In this document: piece after piece, positions 9,685 to 18,950 of the stretch
How the letters are laid out: each line of letters starts with the position of its first letter
Position numbering within the stretch: the stretch's first letter is position 1
DNA from: Undibacterium paludis
GTDB taxonomy: Bacteria; Pseudomonadota; Gammaproteobacteria; Burkholderiales; Burkholderiaceae_D
NCBI RefSeq assembly: GCF_022568815.1
Contig: NZ_JAKZHX010000005.1
Coordinates: 124,001 to 188,000, forward strand
Direction of reading: 5' to 3'
DNA: 64,000 nucleotides
Program-made: the position numbers and the translations under genes
The notes under the pieces: model-generated
Seen by the model: the letters and a program-made list of their open reading frames with translations, nothing else
Told to the model about the DNA's origin: nothing
Database searches by the model: none

Positions 9685-9700
9685 GATACTTCATGGTATC
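9685..9700. promoter_or_regulatory. Palindrome in the FAD-oxidoreductase promoter (possible operator)
   Basis: GATAC-N6-GTATC, a perfect 5-bp inverted repeat in the 114-bp region between the oxidoreductase start and the TetR pseudogene start. The position fits a repressor site for the operon. The presumed cognate regulator is broken at 9742, but the related intact TetR at 10773 could bind it. Confidence 0.4.
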
Positions 9701-9741
9701 ATAATTCCAGAATTTGAATACTGTCAAGTACTGGAATTGTC

Positions 9742-9969
9742 GTGACCGAAAACAGTGAGAGCTGGCGCGGCCAACCCACCAACGAGGCACTTGGCCAAAC
9801 GATAGTCGACGCCGCCTGCGAACCCTTTGTGGAATTGGGTTTTCAAGCGACGACATTGGACAAGGTCGCCCAGTGAGCGAGGATATCCAAGTTCAGCATC
9901 TATCGACACTTTGAGGGCAAGGGCGCCTGGTTCAGCACGGCCACTCGCCTTGCCTTTCACCGGTGTGAC
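9742..9969 (+). pseudogene. Broken, truncated copy of the TetR regulator at 10773
   Basis: From a GTG at 9742 the translation matches the first ~75 residues of the intact TetR protein at 10773 almost residue for residue (for example the shared stretch FVELGFQATT and the helix-turn-helix end SIYRHFE). An in-frame TGA replaces the Arg codon after KVAQ, and similarity ends near 9969, where the C-terminal ligand-binding part is missing. The flanking promoter DNA is also related, so this is a segmental duplication. It lies where a divergent regulator of the 6474-9627 operon would be expected. Confidence 0.85.
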
Positions 9970-10015
9970 CCCGAGGTTTAAAAATCATTGTGCCAACCAA
10001 GCAAGAAGGAAGAAA

Positions 10016-10435
10016 ATGATGAAGGATAAGATCATGAGTGAATCACTGAACACAGAATTGGCCGCGATCGAAGCGACTGCGGTTTCTTACCTGACTGCCT
10101 TTAATCGCGAGGACGTTGCAGGTGTTATCGCAACATATGCCGATGACGGCGTATTGATGGCTCCCGGCAGGCCCTCATCCGCAGGCAAAGAGGCGCTCGC
10201 AAAGATTTACCCCGGCGTCTTCGGGAAAATCGATTTCAATATGGCCTATGAAATCAAAGAGGTCGTGCAAACAAGTGCTGATTGGGCGTTCGTTCGCAGT
10301 GCGACCAAGGGCACTGAAACCATCAAGGCAACCGGAGAGGTCGCGCCCGCCACCTATGAAGAACTTTTTCTAATGCGGAAATCGGCTGATGGAGCTTGGA
10401 ATATTGCAAGATATTGCACTACCAAGACGAGCTAG
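10016..10435 (+). CDS. NTF2-like/SnoaL-type (DUF4440/SgcJ-like) protein
   Basis: A 139-residue cone-fold protein. The N-terminal helix ESLNTELAAIEATAVSYLTAF followed by NREDVAGVIATYADDGVLMAPG is the hallmark of the SnoaL/DUF4440 superfamily, and the end AWNIARYCTTKTS fits the last strand. Members are small-molecule isomerases or hydrolases, or non-enzymatic binders; the substrate is unknown. AAGAAGGAAG directly precedes the two adjacent ATGs at 10016 and 10019. It lies between the two TetR copies, so it may have been brought in with the duplicated segment. Confidence 0.8.
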   Translation: MMKDKIMSESLNTELAAIEATAVSYLTAFNREDVAGVIATYADDGVLMAPGRPSSAGKEALAKIYPGVFGKIDFNMAYEIKEVVQTSADWAFVRSATKGTETIKATGEVAPATYEELFLMRKSADGAWNIARYCTTKTS

Positions 10436-10772
10436 ACAACCTGATCTGTCTACATGAACGACCGTTTTGTCTAAGAACCTGTTTGCGATCTGTAGCGAGC
10501 GTGCGTCAGCGGGGTGAAGAGCAGCGCAAAAAGCGGAATGTACTAAGGTACATGAGCATTTTGAGCAGCACATGAGCCTCGATCACGCTCGCGCAGTAAG
10601 ATCGCAAATAGGTTCTAAGTCCATTTATACACCCCAAGCGACTATCGCCGGGCCGCACAGGGAAGTTCGACGTGGGGAGGCAGGGGAAAATCCAATCTTT
10701 GGCTTGCACATTTCAAATGCTGCGTAGTACCGCAACCCAAGAAATAGAATACTATCAAGAACTGTAATTATC
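10436..10772. other. Intergenic region with palindromic element and TetR promoter
   Basis: Contains the 149-bp MITE-like element at 10471-10619, then about 150 bp that aligns loosely with 9640-9741 upstream of the TetR pseudogene. No gene is visible. Confidence 0.6.
10471..10619. mobile_element. MITE-like palindromic element, copy 1
   Basis: A 149-bp element with ~21-bp terminal inverted repeats that match at 19 of 21 positions (CTAAGAACCTGTTTGCGATC at the left, CTTAGAACCTATTTGCGATC on the opposite strand at the right). A second copy in inverse orientation lies at 41402-41550 with the same interior, including GAAGAGCAGCGCAAAA and a central GTAC-N-GTAC palindrome. It has no coding capacity. 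Two near-identical copies 31 kb apart indicate a non-autonomous mobile repeat. Confidence 0.8.
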
Positions 10773-11441
10773 ATGACCAAAAGCAGCCAGGGCCGGCGTG
10801 GCCGGCCCGCCAACGAGGCGCTTCGCCACACGATAGTCGACGCCGCCAGCGAACTCTTTGTGGAATTGGGTTTTCAAGCGACGACCATGGACAAGGTCGC
10901 CCAGCGGGCGAAGATATCCAAGCTAAGTATCTATCGGCACTTCGAGAACAAGGAGGCTCTGTTCAGCGCAGCCATGGTGGCCCACTGCCATCCGTTTGCA
11001 CCACAGGCCCTTTCTGAAAGCGTCGACGGTTCGGCCGAAGATCAGCTCATGGTGATGGGATCATCCCTGCTTCGCACGCTGTTGAGACCAGACGTCCGCA
11101 GTGTCGAAGCCATGGTCTTGGCCGATAAGACGAATCAACAGTCGTTAAGCAAGCTCCATTACGAAGCCGGGCCCGCCCATGTCATCGCCGAGATTGAGGC
11201 CAAGTTGCGTCAGTTGCACGCGAAGGGGATTCTCAACGTGCCCGATGTTATGCGGTCTGCCCGCTTGTTTGCCGCGCTTTTCAAGGGATCCGATCTCTTG
11301 CTTATCGCACGCTTCGACGAGGCGAGAGCCGGGGATGACCACGAAATCGAATCATATTGCAGGTCCGCCGTCGCCATGTTTATCGCCGGGCACGGTGGCA
11401 TCGAAAAGGTCACGCATACCCATCGGCAGGTCAAGAAATAA
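10773..11441 (+). CDS. TetR/AcrR-family transcriptional regulator
   Basis: A 222-residue regulator. The N-terminal helix-turn-helix runs from ANEALRHTIVDAASELFVEL to KISKLSIYRHFENKEALF (residues ~10-60), followed by an all-helical ligand domain of the AefR type. It is the intact relative of the pseudogene at 9742. It is transcribed away from the FAD-oxidoreductase operon and is the best available candidate for controlling it and the NTF2-like gene. Confidence 0.9.
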   Translation: MTKSSQGRRGRPANEALRHTIVDAASELFVELGFQATTMDKVAQRAKISKLSIYRHFENKEALFSAAMVAHCHPFAPQALSESVDGSAEDQLMVMGSSLLRTLLRPDVRSVEAMVLADKTNQQSLSKLHYEAGPAHVIAEIEAKLRQLHAKGILNVPDVMRSARLFAALFKGSDLLLIARFDEARAGDDHEIESYCRSAVAMFIAGHGGIEKVTHTHRQVKK

Positions 11442-11632
11442 TGATGGCATCGTGAGGCGACCACAATATCCGGCCAGGCAGCACCGGTATTGTGTGCCAT
11501 TCAACGTTCATCATCCTTGCTGCCAAATTTCCGGACTATCGGTACACCGTTGAGCCATTCACCACTCAATAGAGGACATTACATGAAACAACTCACTGTA
11601 AAAATTTGGCAAAGACATGGCAACCGTTCGAC

Positions 11633-13045
11633 TTAGAATTGGTAGTTGTAAGCCACGCCTATCATATGCAGACGGGTTTTCCAGGTACCCTGGGTGAGTT
11701 CTCCGTTGCCAGTGCATCCACTGATCAGCGGCGAGCAAGAATTCTTGAAGCTGCCATCCGCATCCCGGAAATGCAGATAGGAATACGCCAGATCAATGGA
11801 CGCGTTGTTGTTGAGCTTCCAGTTCGTACCCAGCGATAACTGCATGCGGTCTTCATCTGGCAAAGCCGGGTGGCGCAGAGTGGTGCTGGCAACTGGCGAC
11901 TGGTCGTAGGCTATGCCACCGCGCAGCGTGAACTTTTCGTCGAGCTTGTAGCTTGTTCCCACTGAGAAACGCCAGGTATTTTTCCAATTTTGGAGAATCA
12001 CCTCGTCGCCCTGCACGGTTCCTGGAAACTGGATATTCAAGTTTTGCAAGCGTGAAGTACGTGTCCAGGTAGCATCACCCATCACCGCCCATTTGGAGTC
12101 GATTTGTCGGAAACCGTTGACAGAGAAAGTCTCGGGCGTGTGAACATTCAGCAGTACGGCAGAATTGCTTTTGGTCGAGTTGGCGGCAATGATCTTGTTA
12201 ACTACCTGATCAGGGGTGACATTGAAATCCCACACCGCACTGCCCTTCAGTTTGTGCGAGACCGAAGAACGGTAGGACAGGCCCAGGCGCGTATCCTGAT
12301 CCAGCTGGAACAAGTAACCTATATTCCAGCCATAACCCCAGTCGTTGCCATCCATAGAACCGTGACCATCCTTGACGCTTGCAAGCACAGCCGGATTGCC
12401 GCCTGCGGCAACAATGCTACGTAGCAGTGCCGTGGCGGCCGGTGTGCCAGTCAGGGCGGCGATGGAACCGGGTACATCAACCCCCTGCCCCAGGTTGGCT
12501 TTCATGAACTGTGCACTCACGCCGAAGCCAAAAGAATGCTGCTCGTTGAGTTTGAAACCGGCAGATGGGTTCAGGTTGACCGATTCCAGCTTCACATTGG
12601 TCATCGCATAGCGGCCAGACCAGTTGTTATCGTAATCCAGCTTGGTACCGTAAGGCACGAACAGGCCAAAACCGGCGGTCCACTGGTCGTTAAGTTTCTT
12701 GCTGACATACAGGGACGGTGCCGCCACCATGCCCGGTGTGTAGCTATCCTGGCTCGTCAGGCCGCCAGAACTGGTGCCGGTGAAACGTTTGGAGCCGGTA
12801 TCAGTGAAGGTCGAATGTGGTATGACGGCAGTCACACCACCGACGATCTGGGTACCGTCCAGACGGGTCAGGCCAGCCGGATTGGCGAAGATGGTCGAAG
12901 CATCGCCTGCTTCGGCAGCGTTGGCGTCAGCGGTACTCTGGGCAGAAACGCTCTGGGAACCAAAACGGTAGCCAGATGCGTGGGAGGACATAGATACAGC
13001 GCCCAGGGCGGCAGCAATGGTCAGGGTAAGGATTTTTGGGTTCAA
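11633..13045 (-). CDS. OmpP1/FadL/TodX-family outer-membrane transporter
   Basis: A 470-residue FadL-family beta-barrel for hydrophobic substrates such as long-chain fatty acids or aromatics. A signal peptide ends near SSHASG. The conserved N-terminal plug and hatch region contains ANAAEAGDASTIFANPAGLTRL near residue 42 (the NPAG motif is diagnostic), and the last strand ends in Tyr-Gln-Phe as required for BAM recognition. The start is a TTG at 13045 with GGAG 8 bases upstream. It shares a strand with the SDR and RND genes to its right. Presence beside an efflux system suggests handling of hydrophobic compounds. Confidence 0.92.
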   Translation of the reverse strand: MNPKILTLTIAAALGAVSMSSHASGYRFGSQSVSAQSTADANAAEAGDASTIFANPAGLTRLDGTQIVGGVTAVIPHSTFTDTGSKRFTGTSSGGLTSQDSYTPGMVAAPSLYVSKKLNDQWTAGFGLFVPYGTKLDYDNNWSGRYAMTNVKLESVNLNPSAGFKLNEQHSFGFGVSAQFMKANLGQGVDVPGSIAALTGTPAATALLRSIVAAGGNPAVLASVKDGHGSMDGNDWGYGWNIGYLFQLDQDTRLGLSYRSSVSHKLKGSAVWDFNVTPDQVVNKIIAANSTKSNSAVLLNVHTPETFSVNGFRQIDSKWAVMGDATWTRTSRLQNLNIQFPGTVQGDEVILQNWKNTWRFSVGTSYKLDEKFTLRGGIAYDQSPVASTTLRHPALPDEDRMQLSLGTNWKLNNNASIDLAYSYLHFRDADGSFKNSCSPLISGCTGNGELTQGTWKTRLHMIGVAYNYQF

Positions 13046-13119
13046 GGTGTAGTCTCCGTCATTGTTAATCGTCTAGGTAGTTCATGAGTACAGTTTCTCA
13101 ATACAGTTTCTCAGCAAGA

Positions 13120-13929
13120 TTACCCGGCCAGCCCGAAGGTCTTCCGCAGACCTTTCTCAACAGGGCCAGCGGGCATGAAGCGGCGCAGTTTGGCCAGAAG
13201 AGACGCCTCACCTTTGGGCGTATGGCGCATCTTCCATGCACCTAAGGCGGCGTTGACAATGGTGGTGGCAACGCCATCGGGCTCTGGCGCTTTTTGGACG
13301 TTGGTTTGGATTGCCTGGGAAACGATGGCCAGTTCTTTGCTGTAGTCAGCAATTCTGGAGGCGGTCTGGGGCGCGTTCAGATCCAGGTTGGTTTTGGTGA
13401 AGGATGGTTCCACCAGCGCCACGCGGATGCCAAATTGACGCACTTCATGATCCAGGGTTTCTGACAGCCCTTCAACCGCATGCTTGGAGGCCGAATACAG
13501 TGCCATATACGGCGCAGGCAAAAAGCCCAGTACCGAGCTGACGTTGACGATGCGGCCAGAACGTTGCCCGCGCATGTGTGGCAGCACAGCCTTGATCGTG
13601 CGCAAGAGGCCGAAGAGGTTGGTGTCAAACAAGGTTTGCGCTTCGGCAACCGAGGTTTCCTCCGTCGCGCCGAGCAGGGTCACACCTGCACTGTTGACCA
13701 GCACGTCGATGCGTTTGGCCTCGTCGATGATGGTCTGGATGCCACGCTCAATTGACGCTTCGTCACGGATATCCATCTCAATAAGGGTAACGCCTGATAT
13801 TGCCTGGGCTTTGGCGGTGTTGCGCACGGTACCAAATACCCGGCAACCCTGCTTGCTAAACTTCATGGCTACGGCACGCCCGATACCTGATGACACGCCG
13901 GTAATAACGACAACTTTAGAATTCGACAT
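13120..13929 (-). CDS. Short-chain dehydrogenase/reductase
   Basis: A 269-residue classical SDR with TGVSSGIGRAVA near residue 10, NSAGVTLLG near 83, Ser in IVNVSSVLGF near 136, and YSASKHA giving the catalytic Tyr and Lys near 150-154. It resembles the broad oxidoreductases that pair with regulators in accessory regions. It is only 41 bp downstream of the RND pump gene on the same strand, so it is probably part of the efflux transcript. AAAAGGAA precedes the start. The substrate is unknown. Confidence 0.9.
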   Translation of the reverse strand: MSNSKVVVITGVSSGIGRAVAMKFSKQGCRVFGTVRNTAKAQAISGVTLIEMDIRDEASIERGIQTIIDEAKRIDVLVNSAGVTLLGATEETSVAEAQTLFDTNLFGLLRTIKAVLPHMRGQRSGRIVNVSSVLGFLPAPYMALYSASKHAVEGLSETLDHEVRQFGIRVALVEPSFTKTNLDLNAPQTASRIADYSKELAIVSQAIQTNVQKAPEPDGVATTIVNAALGAWKMRHTPKGEASLLAKLRRFMPAGPVEKGLRKTFGLAG

Positions 13930-13970
13930 AACAGTTCCTTTTGCAAAGGTAAATCGGGATGAATGGCAAG

Positions 13971-16900
13971 TCAGCTTTGCGATGGCGCTGGCCTGATCTT
14001 GAACCAGATGGAATACATCGCCGGTAAAAACACCAGGGTCAGAATCGTTCCCGCAAAGGTGCCACCAATCAGTGTGTAGGCCAGCGTCCCCCAGAAGACA
14101 GAATGGGTCAGTGGGATGAAGGCCAGGATAGCTGCCAATGCCGTCAGGATCACAGGCCGGGCGCGTTGCACAGTCGCTTCGACAACAGCACGGAAAGGTT
14201 CCAGCCCGGCCTCTTCGTTTTCACGAATTTGCCCGATCAATATCAGCGTGTTACGCATGAGAATGCCGGACAGCGCGATCAGGCCAACCAGCGCATTGAT
14301 GCCGAAGGGTTGCCGGAACAAAAGCAGCGTCGGCACCACACCAATCAGCCCCAGTGGACTGGTCAGGAACACCATGACCATCCCCGAGATCGAGCGGACC
14401 TGCAAGATGATGATCAGCAGCGTAAGCGCAATCATGATCGGGAACAGCGGCAGCATCGCCGTAGAAGCCTTACCGGCTTCTTCTATTGAGCCAGCCATTT
14501 CAATCCGGTAACCCGCAGGAAGCTGCCCAATGACTGGCTGCAATTGCTGCATGATGGCGCTGGAAACATCCGGCGGTTGCAAGCCTTCGGCGATGTCGCC
14601 ACGGACCGTGAGGGTCGGCGTGCGGTCACGACGCCGCAGCATGGTATCTTCCATACGTACATCGACGGTACCTACCTGAGACAATGGGATACGTTGCCCG
14701 GCCGAACCGACCAGCGTAAAGCCTGCGATCTTCGCCGGGTCGAGGCGGATATTGCCAGCCGCACGACCAACCACCTGCACAGAACGGATATCCTCGCGTA
14801 CCTCGGTCAGCGGTGCCCCACTCAGCAAGAACTGCAACTGCAAGGCAACGGAAGCAGAGGTCAGTCCAACACCCTGAAGCCGGTCCTGGTTGAGCGTGAA
14901 GTGCAAGGCAGGTACACGCGGCCCCCAATCTGTATTGACGGTGCGAAGCATAGGACTGGCGTGCATGATGCTTTCGACTTGCGCGGCGATCGTACGCAGC
15001 TTGTCCGGGTCCGGCCCCATGACGCGGTAGGCCACGGGAAATGGTGAAGGGGGGCCGAACACAATCTGGGTAACGCGCACACGCGCCCCGGGTGCCAGCC
15101 CATCAGCCGCTGCCTGACGCAGCCTGAACTTGAGGGCTTCGCGTTCCTTGTCGTCACCGGTGAGCACGACGATCTTGGCAAACGAGGGATCGGGCAATTC
15201 AGGGGCCATCGCCAGGAAGAAGCGTGGCGCACCCTGGCCGATGTAGGATGTCACGATCCTGGCCTCTTTTTGCTTCGCGAGCCAGGCTTCGACCTTTGCC
15301 GTCGCGGCACTGGTTTGCTCAATGGAAGTGCCATACGGCATCTGCACTTCAACCAGCACTTCTGGCCGGTCAGAGGTCGGGAAAAACTGCTTATTGACCA
15401 GCCCCATGCCCGCGATAGCCAGCACAAACGTCCCGACGACTGTACCTGCCACCAGCCATTTGCGGGCGATGACACGCGCCAGCACTTGCCGGAAACGGTT
15501 GTAGTTGCGGGTGTTGTAGATGGCTTCGTGCCCACCTTCAACCTGCTTGATGTCTGGCAGCATCTTCACCCCCAGGTAGGGTGTGAATACGACGGCCACC
15601 ACCCACGACGCGATCAGGGCAATGCCGACGATCCAGAACATATTGCTGGTGTATTCGCCTGCCGTAGAACGCGCAAATCCATTGGGCATGAAGCCGATGG
15701 CCGTGACCAGCGTGCCGGACAGCATGGGGGCTGCGGTGTGGCTCCAGGCATAGGCAGATGCCGCAACACGGCTATAGCCTTCTTCCATTTTCACCACCAT
15801 CATTTCGATGGCGATGATGGCATCGTCCACCAGCAGGCCCAGCGCCAAAATCAGCGAACCAAGCGTGATGCGGTCAAAGTTTTTACCAGTGGCCGCCATG
15901 ATGACGAACACAGCAGCCAGGGTCAGCGGTACCGCTGCTGCGACCACGATGCCGACGCGCCAGCCCATGCTGACAAAGCAGACCACCAACACGACGAGCA
16001 AGGCCACGAAAAACTTGACCATGAATTCGTCCACTGCCGAACTGATGTTGACGGACTGATCAGTCACCTTCGTCAATGACATTCCCAGCGGAAGGCTGGC
16101 GTTGATTTTGGTGATTTCCGCCTCAAGCGCCTTGCCCAGATCAAGCCCGTTCCAGTCGTCACGCATCACGATGCCCAACAGCAGTGCCGGTTCGCCGTTG
16201 TTGCGGACCTGGAAAGTCGCCGGGTCTTCATAACCGCGTTCGACAGTCGCCACGTCCGACAATTTCAGCGTCCGCCCCTGGGCAGCAACCGGGGTCTGCC
16301 GGATTTTGTCCAGGTTGTCGAACGCGCCATCGACACGAAGAAAGACCTGCGGCCCCTTGGTCTCGATGGAACCGGCGGGGGTCAATACATTTTGGTTATT
16401 GAGCGCAGCAAAGATATCCTGCGGCGCGACGCCCAATGTGGCCAGGCGGTCGTGCGAGAAAGAGACGAAAATGCGTTCGGGTTGCTCGCCGATGATGTTG
16501 ACCTTTTTCACACCTGCGACGTGCAGCAGTTGCTGGCGCAGCGCTTCCGCATCACGTACCAGCAAGCGTTGCTGTTCGCCCTTGGCTTTCAGCGCAAAGA
16601 GCGCAAATGTGACGTCGGCATACTCGTCGTTGATGAGTGGTCCGATGACGCCGGCAGGCAGCTTTTTAGCTTCGTCCCCAAGCTTCTTACGGGCCTGATA
16701 GAACTCTTCTTTAACCTCGGAAGGTGGCGTACTGTCGAGCAAGGAAACCATGGTGAACGCCAGACCAGGACGTGTGTAGGTTTCGGTGCGTTCATACCAC
16801 CGCAACTCTTGCATGCGTTTTTCCAGTGGTTCAGCGACCTGATCCTGCATTTCCTTCGCTGTGGCGCCCGGCCATGCGGTGACGATAGTCATCTGCTTGA

Positions 16901-17039
16901 TCGTAAACGGCGGGTCTTCTGCACGCCCAAGCTTGAAGAAAGCGAGGATGCCTGCTACCGAGATCAGGAAGATCAGGAACAGCGTGACGGACCGCTCGCG
17001 CACGGCAAGCGCCGACAGGTTGAAGCGGGCTTCGCTCAT
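13971..17039 (-). CDS. RND-family efflux pump, inner-membrane permease
   Basis: A 1022-residue RND transporter with two repeats of one plus five membrane segments and two large periplasmic loops. The proton-relay segment GLLVDDAIIAIEMM with paired Asp lies near residue 405, and the N-terminal helix is followed by TIVTAWPGATAKEMQDQVAEPLE. The sequence is of the efflux-RND permease subgroup (AcrB/MexB relatives) rather than the heavy-metal CusA type. Its ATG overlaps the stop of the adaptor gene by 4 bp, so translation is coupled. The outer-membrane partner is divergent at 19031. Confidence 0.95.
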   Translation of the reverse strand: MSEARFNLSALAVRERSVTLFLIFLISVAGILAFFKLGRAEDPPFTIKQMTIVTAWPGATAKEMQDQVAEPLEKRMQELRWYERTETYTRPGLAFTMVSLLDSTPPSEVKEEFYQARKKLGDEAKKLPAGVIGPLINDEYADVTFALFALKAKGEQQRLLVRDAEALRQQLLHVAGVKKVNIIGEQPERIFVSFSHDRLATLGVAPQDIFAALNNQNVLTPAGSIETKGPQVFLRVDGAFDNLDKIRQTPVAAQGRTLKLSDVATVERGYEDPATFQVRNNGEPALLLGIVMRDDWNGLDLGKALEAEITKINASLPLGMSLTKVTDQSVNISSAVDEFMVKFFVALLVVLVVCFVSMGWRVGIVVAAAVPLTLAAVFVIMAATGKNFDRITLGSLILALGLLVDDAIIAIEMMVVKMEEGYSRVAASAYAWSHTAAPMLSGTLVTAIGFMPNGFARSTAGEYTSNMFWIVGIALIASWVVAVVFTPYLGVKMLPDIKQVEGGHEAIYNTRNYNRFRQVLARVIARKWLVAGTVVGTFVLAIAGMGLVNKQFFPTSDRPEVLVEVQMPYGTSIEQTSAATAKVEAWLAKQKEARIVTSYIGQGAPRFFLAMAPELPDPSFAKIVVLTGDDKEREALKFRLRQAAADGLAPGARVRVTQIVFGPPSPFPVAYRVMGPDPDKLRTIAAQVESIMHASPMLRTVNTDWGPRVPALHFTLNQDRLQGVGLTSASVALQLQFLLSGAPLTEVREDIRSVQVVGRAAGNIRLDPAKIAGFTLVGSAGQRIPLSQVGTVDVRMEDTMLRRRDRTPTLTVRGDIAEGLQPPDVSSAIMQQLQPVIGQLPAGYRIEMAGSIEEAGKASTAMLPLFPIMIALTLLIIILQVRSISGMVMVFLTSPLGLIGVVPTLLLFRQPFGINALVGLIALSGILMRNTLILIGQIRENEEAGLEPFRAVVEATVQRARPVILTALAAILAFIPLTHSVFWGTLAYTLIGGTFAGTILTLVFLPAMYSIWFKIRPAPSQS

Positions 17040-18145
17040 GGCGTCACTCCCGGGGTTGTGGCGGCGGCCAGGCTGGTCACCCGCACTTGCTCACCTTCGC
17101 GCAGCAAATGCGTGCCGAGTGCGACAATCCGGTCGCCTTGCTTCAGTTGTCCTGTGATGTACCCTCCATCGTCATCCAGACGCTGGACCTTGACGGCTCG
17201 CCAGGTAACCTTTGCCGGTTCACCTTCGATGACCCAGACCCCTGGCCCCTTGCCAGCATCAAACAGGGAGGCAATAGGTACACGTAAGCTGTCCTGCGCA
17301 ACGCTAAGTCCGCCAGCAATCTGAATGGTGACAGTAGCGCCCAATGGAGCATTGGCCAGTTCGCCATCCAGCACATACCGCGCTTCAAAGCTGCGGGTCA
17401 GCCGGTCTGCAGTATCTGAGAGTTGTCTGAGTTTGGCCGGAACAGTCAGACCCTCTTTGCCAAAAAGCGTGGCCTGACCAGTTGAACCGATGGCAGGGCG
17501 CAAGGTTTCCGGTAACTGGATGACTGCTTCGCGATGCCCGGCACGGGCGACCCTTACCACCACCTGACCAGCACTGACGACCTGGCCGGGTTCGGCCAGC
17601 GTTTCCATAACGGTGCCATCAGCATCTGCCAGCAACTCTGCGTAGTGGCTGGCGTTGCGGGCGACTTCAGCCTGGGCTTCGCTGGCATTGAGCTGGGCTT
17701 TGGCTGCATCGGCTGCCGCCTTCACCTGATCGTAGGCGGAGGCCGATATCGCGCCGGTTCCACGCAGGTCGCGGTAGCGGGCTTCATCTTCCATTGTTTG
17801 CTGCGCCCGCGCCCTGGCGGCGGTAACCGTTTCTTGCTGGGCATGGGCTGCCAGCTTCAGATCAACCGGATCGATACGCATGAGCACTTGCCCGCGCTTC
17901 ACCGTTTGCCCTGTATCCACAAGGCGCTCCAGCACTTTGCCAGAAACCCGGAAGCCAAGATCGCTTTGCACCCGGGCGGCGACGGTACCCGTGAAAGTAC
18001 GTGATGCGGCGACTGCACTCTGCACAGTAGCCACACGTACCAACGGCGCTTCGGTACGTGGATCTGATTGCGGTTTTGCGCCACAAGCGACCAGCGCAAG
18101 CGGCAATGCTGAGATGACAACAGACGAAACAAGGCGACGGAACAT
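17036..18145 (-). CDS. RND efflux periplasmic adaptor (membrane fusion protein)
   Basis: A 369-residue MFP lipoprotein. A lipobox LALVACG lies near residue 21. The biotinyl-lipoyl half-motifs are in SDLGFRVSGKVLERLVDTGQ near 65-84 and DADGTVMETLAEPGQVVSAGQ near 180, joined by an alanine-rich coiled-coil hairpin, with beta-barrel and proximal domains after. It bridges the pump at 13971 and an outer-membrane channel. A 26-bp operator lies at 18189-18214, 44 bp before the start. Confidence 0.94.
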   Translation of the reverse strand: MFRRLVSSVVISALPLALVACGAKPQSDPRTEAPLVRVATVQSAVAASRTFTGTVAARVQSDLGFRVSGKVLERLVDTGQTVKRGQVLMRIDPVDLKLAAHAQQETVTAARARAQQTMEDEARYRDLRGTGAISASAYDQVKAAADAAKAQLNASEAQAEVARNASHYAELLADADGTVMETLAEPGQVVSAGQVVVRVARAGHREAVIQLPETLRPAIGSTGQATLFGKEGLTVPAKLRQLSDTADRLTRSFEARYVLDGELANAPLGATVTIQIAGGLSVAQDSLRVPIASLFDAGKGPGVWVIEGEPAKVTWRAVKVQRLDDDGGYITGQLKQGDRIVALGTHLLREGEQVRVTSLAAATTPGVTP

Positions 18146-18188
18146 AGGAATCCCATATAGAACTGAATAGGATTCCTATTTTGGTACT

Positions 18189-18214
18189 AGTGACCAATTA
18201 AGTCAATGGTCACT
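18189..18214. promoter_or_regulatory. TetR operator 1 (adaptor/pump promoter)
   Basis: A 26-bp inverted repeat with 7-bp perfect arms AGTGACC and GGTCACT separated by 12 AT-rich bases. Its length and outer bases match a second palindrome at 18951-18976 on the other side of the tetR gene. The location immediately upstream of the adaptor-pump operon fits repression by the 18229-18912 TetR protein. Confidence 0.75.
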
Positions 18215-18228
18215 CAACTATTTTGTGT

Positions 18229-18912
18229 TTATGGCGAAAGGCTGCGCAGCACCAGGCTGGATAACTGGGCCGGTGCATCATCGGTAGAACCCAGGCTGTG
18301 CTGCAAGATCAAGGGATTGAGATAAGGACGAATGACCAGGTAGATCGCTGCGGTAGTCTCATCAAGCGGTGTCTTGCGCTCAAACTCTTCGGTCTCGCGA
18401 CCCTGTCGCAGAATCTCTTGCAGCATGAGTTTGATGCGCTCTTCATAGGCGCGTACCGATTCCCACTGTTCGGTAGCAGCCGCAGCTGCAATGTCGTGCA
18501 GCTTGCGATCTTCAAAAAACAGGCGAAGGCCAGACTCAACAATAGTCTTGAACATACGCCGGAACTTCTCTGGGGGATGCTTGACCCCGTCAACGGCAGC
18601 CCTGACATCGGCTTCGATCTCGCGCAGGCAATTTGCGCAAATCAGCTCACCTATGGCCTGCTTGGATTCGAAGAACTTATATATATAGGCTTTGGAAAAA
18701 CCAATGGCCTTGGCAAGGTCAGAGACCGTGGTCTTTTCATAGCCATACAGCCGAAAGTGCTCGGTGGCCGCGACAACAATCTGATTCCGCACTTCATGGT
18801 CAACGGGGCCACGGGCTGTGCCCGGATGCGTGGTCGCCAAGGTGGCCGTTGCTACAATGTCAGCGGTGCCGGCCACGAGGCCTGGGGTGTTTGGGGTGGT
18901 TGTTTTGCTCAT
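18229..18912 (-). CDS. TetR/AcrR-family regulator of the RND efflux genes
   Basis: A 227-residue regulator with an N-terminal helix-turn-helix (VAATEHFRLYGYEKTTVSDL followed by AKAIGFSKAYIYKFFESK, residues ~40-85) and a helical ligand domain. The N-terminal 30 residues are Thr/Pro/Ala-rich. The ATG at 18912 is chosen; a start at 18948 would add 12 poorly supported residues. It lies between the adaptor gene and the divergent channel gene, with matching 26-bp palindromes on both sides, so autoregulation and control of all three efflux genes is likely. Confidence 0.92.
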   Translation of the reverse strand: MSKTTTPNTPGLVAGTADIVATATLATTHPGTARGPVDHEVRNQIVVAATEHFRLYGYEKTTVSDLAKAIGFSKAYIYKFFESKQAIGELICANCLREIEADVRAAVDGVKHPPEKFRRMFKTIVESGLRLFFEDRKLHDIAAAAATEQWESVRAYEERIKLMLQEILRQGRETEEFERKTPLDETTAAIYLVIRPYLNPLILQHSLGSTDDAPAQLSSLVLRSLSP

Positions 18913-18950
18913 ACCCGATAGCTTACCTTTTAAATTTGGTTTACACAACG

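Noticed and set aside
14103-16402. Forward open frames opposite the RND pump gene
   Set aside because: Codon pattern and motifs clearly support the reverse-strand pump; forward translations resemble no protein.
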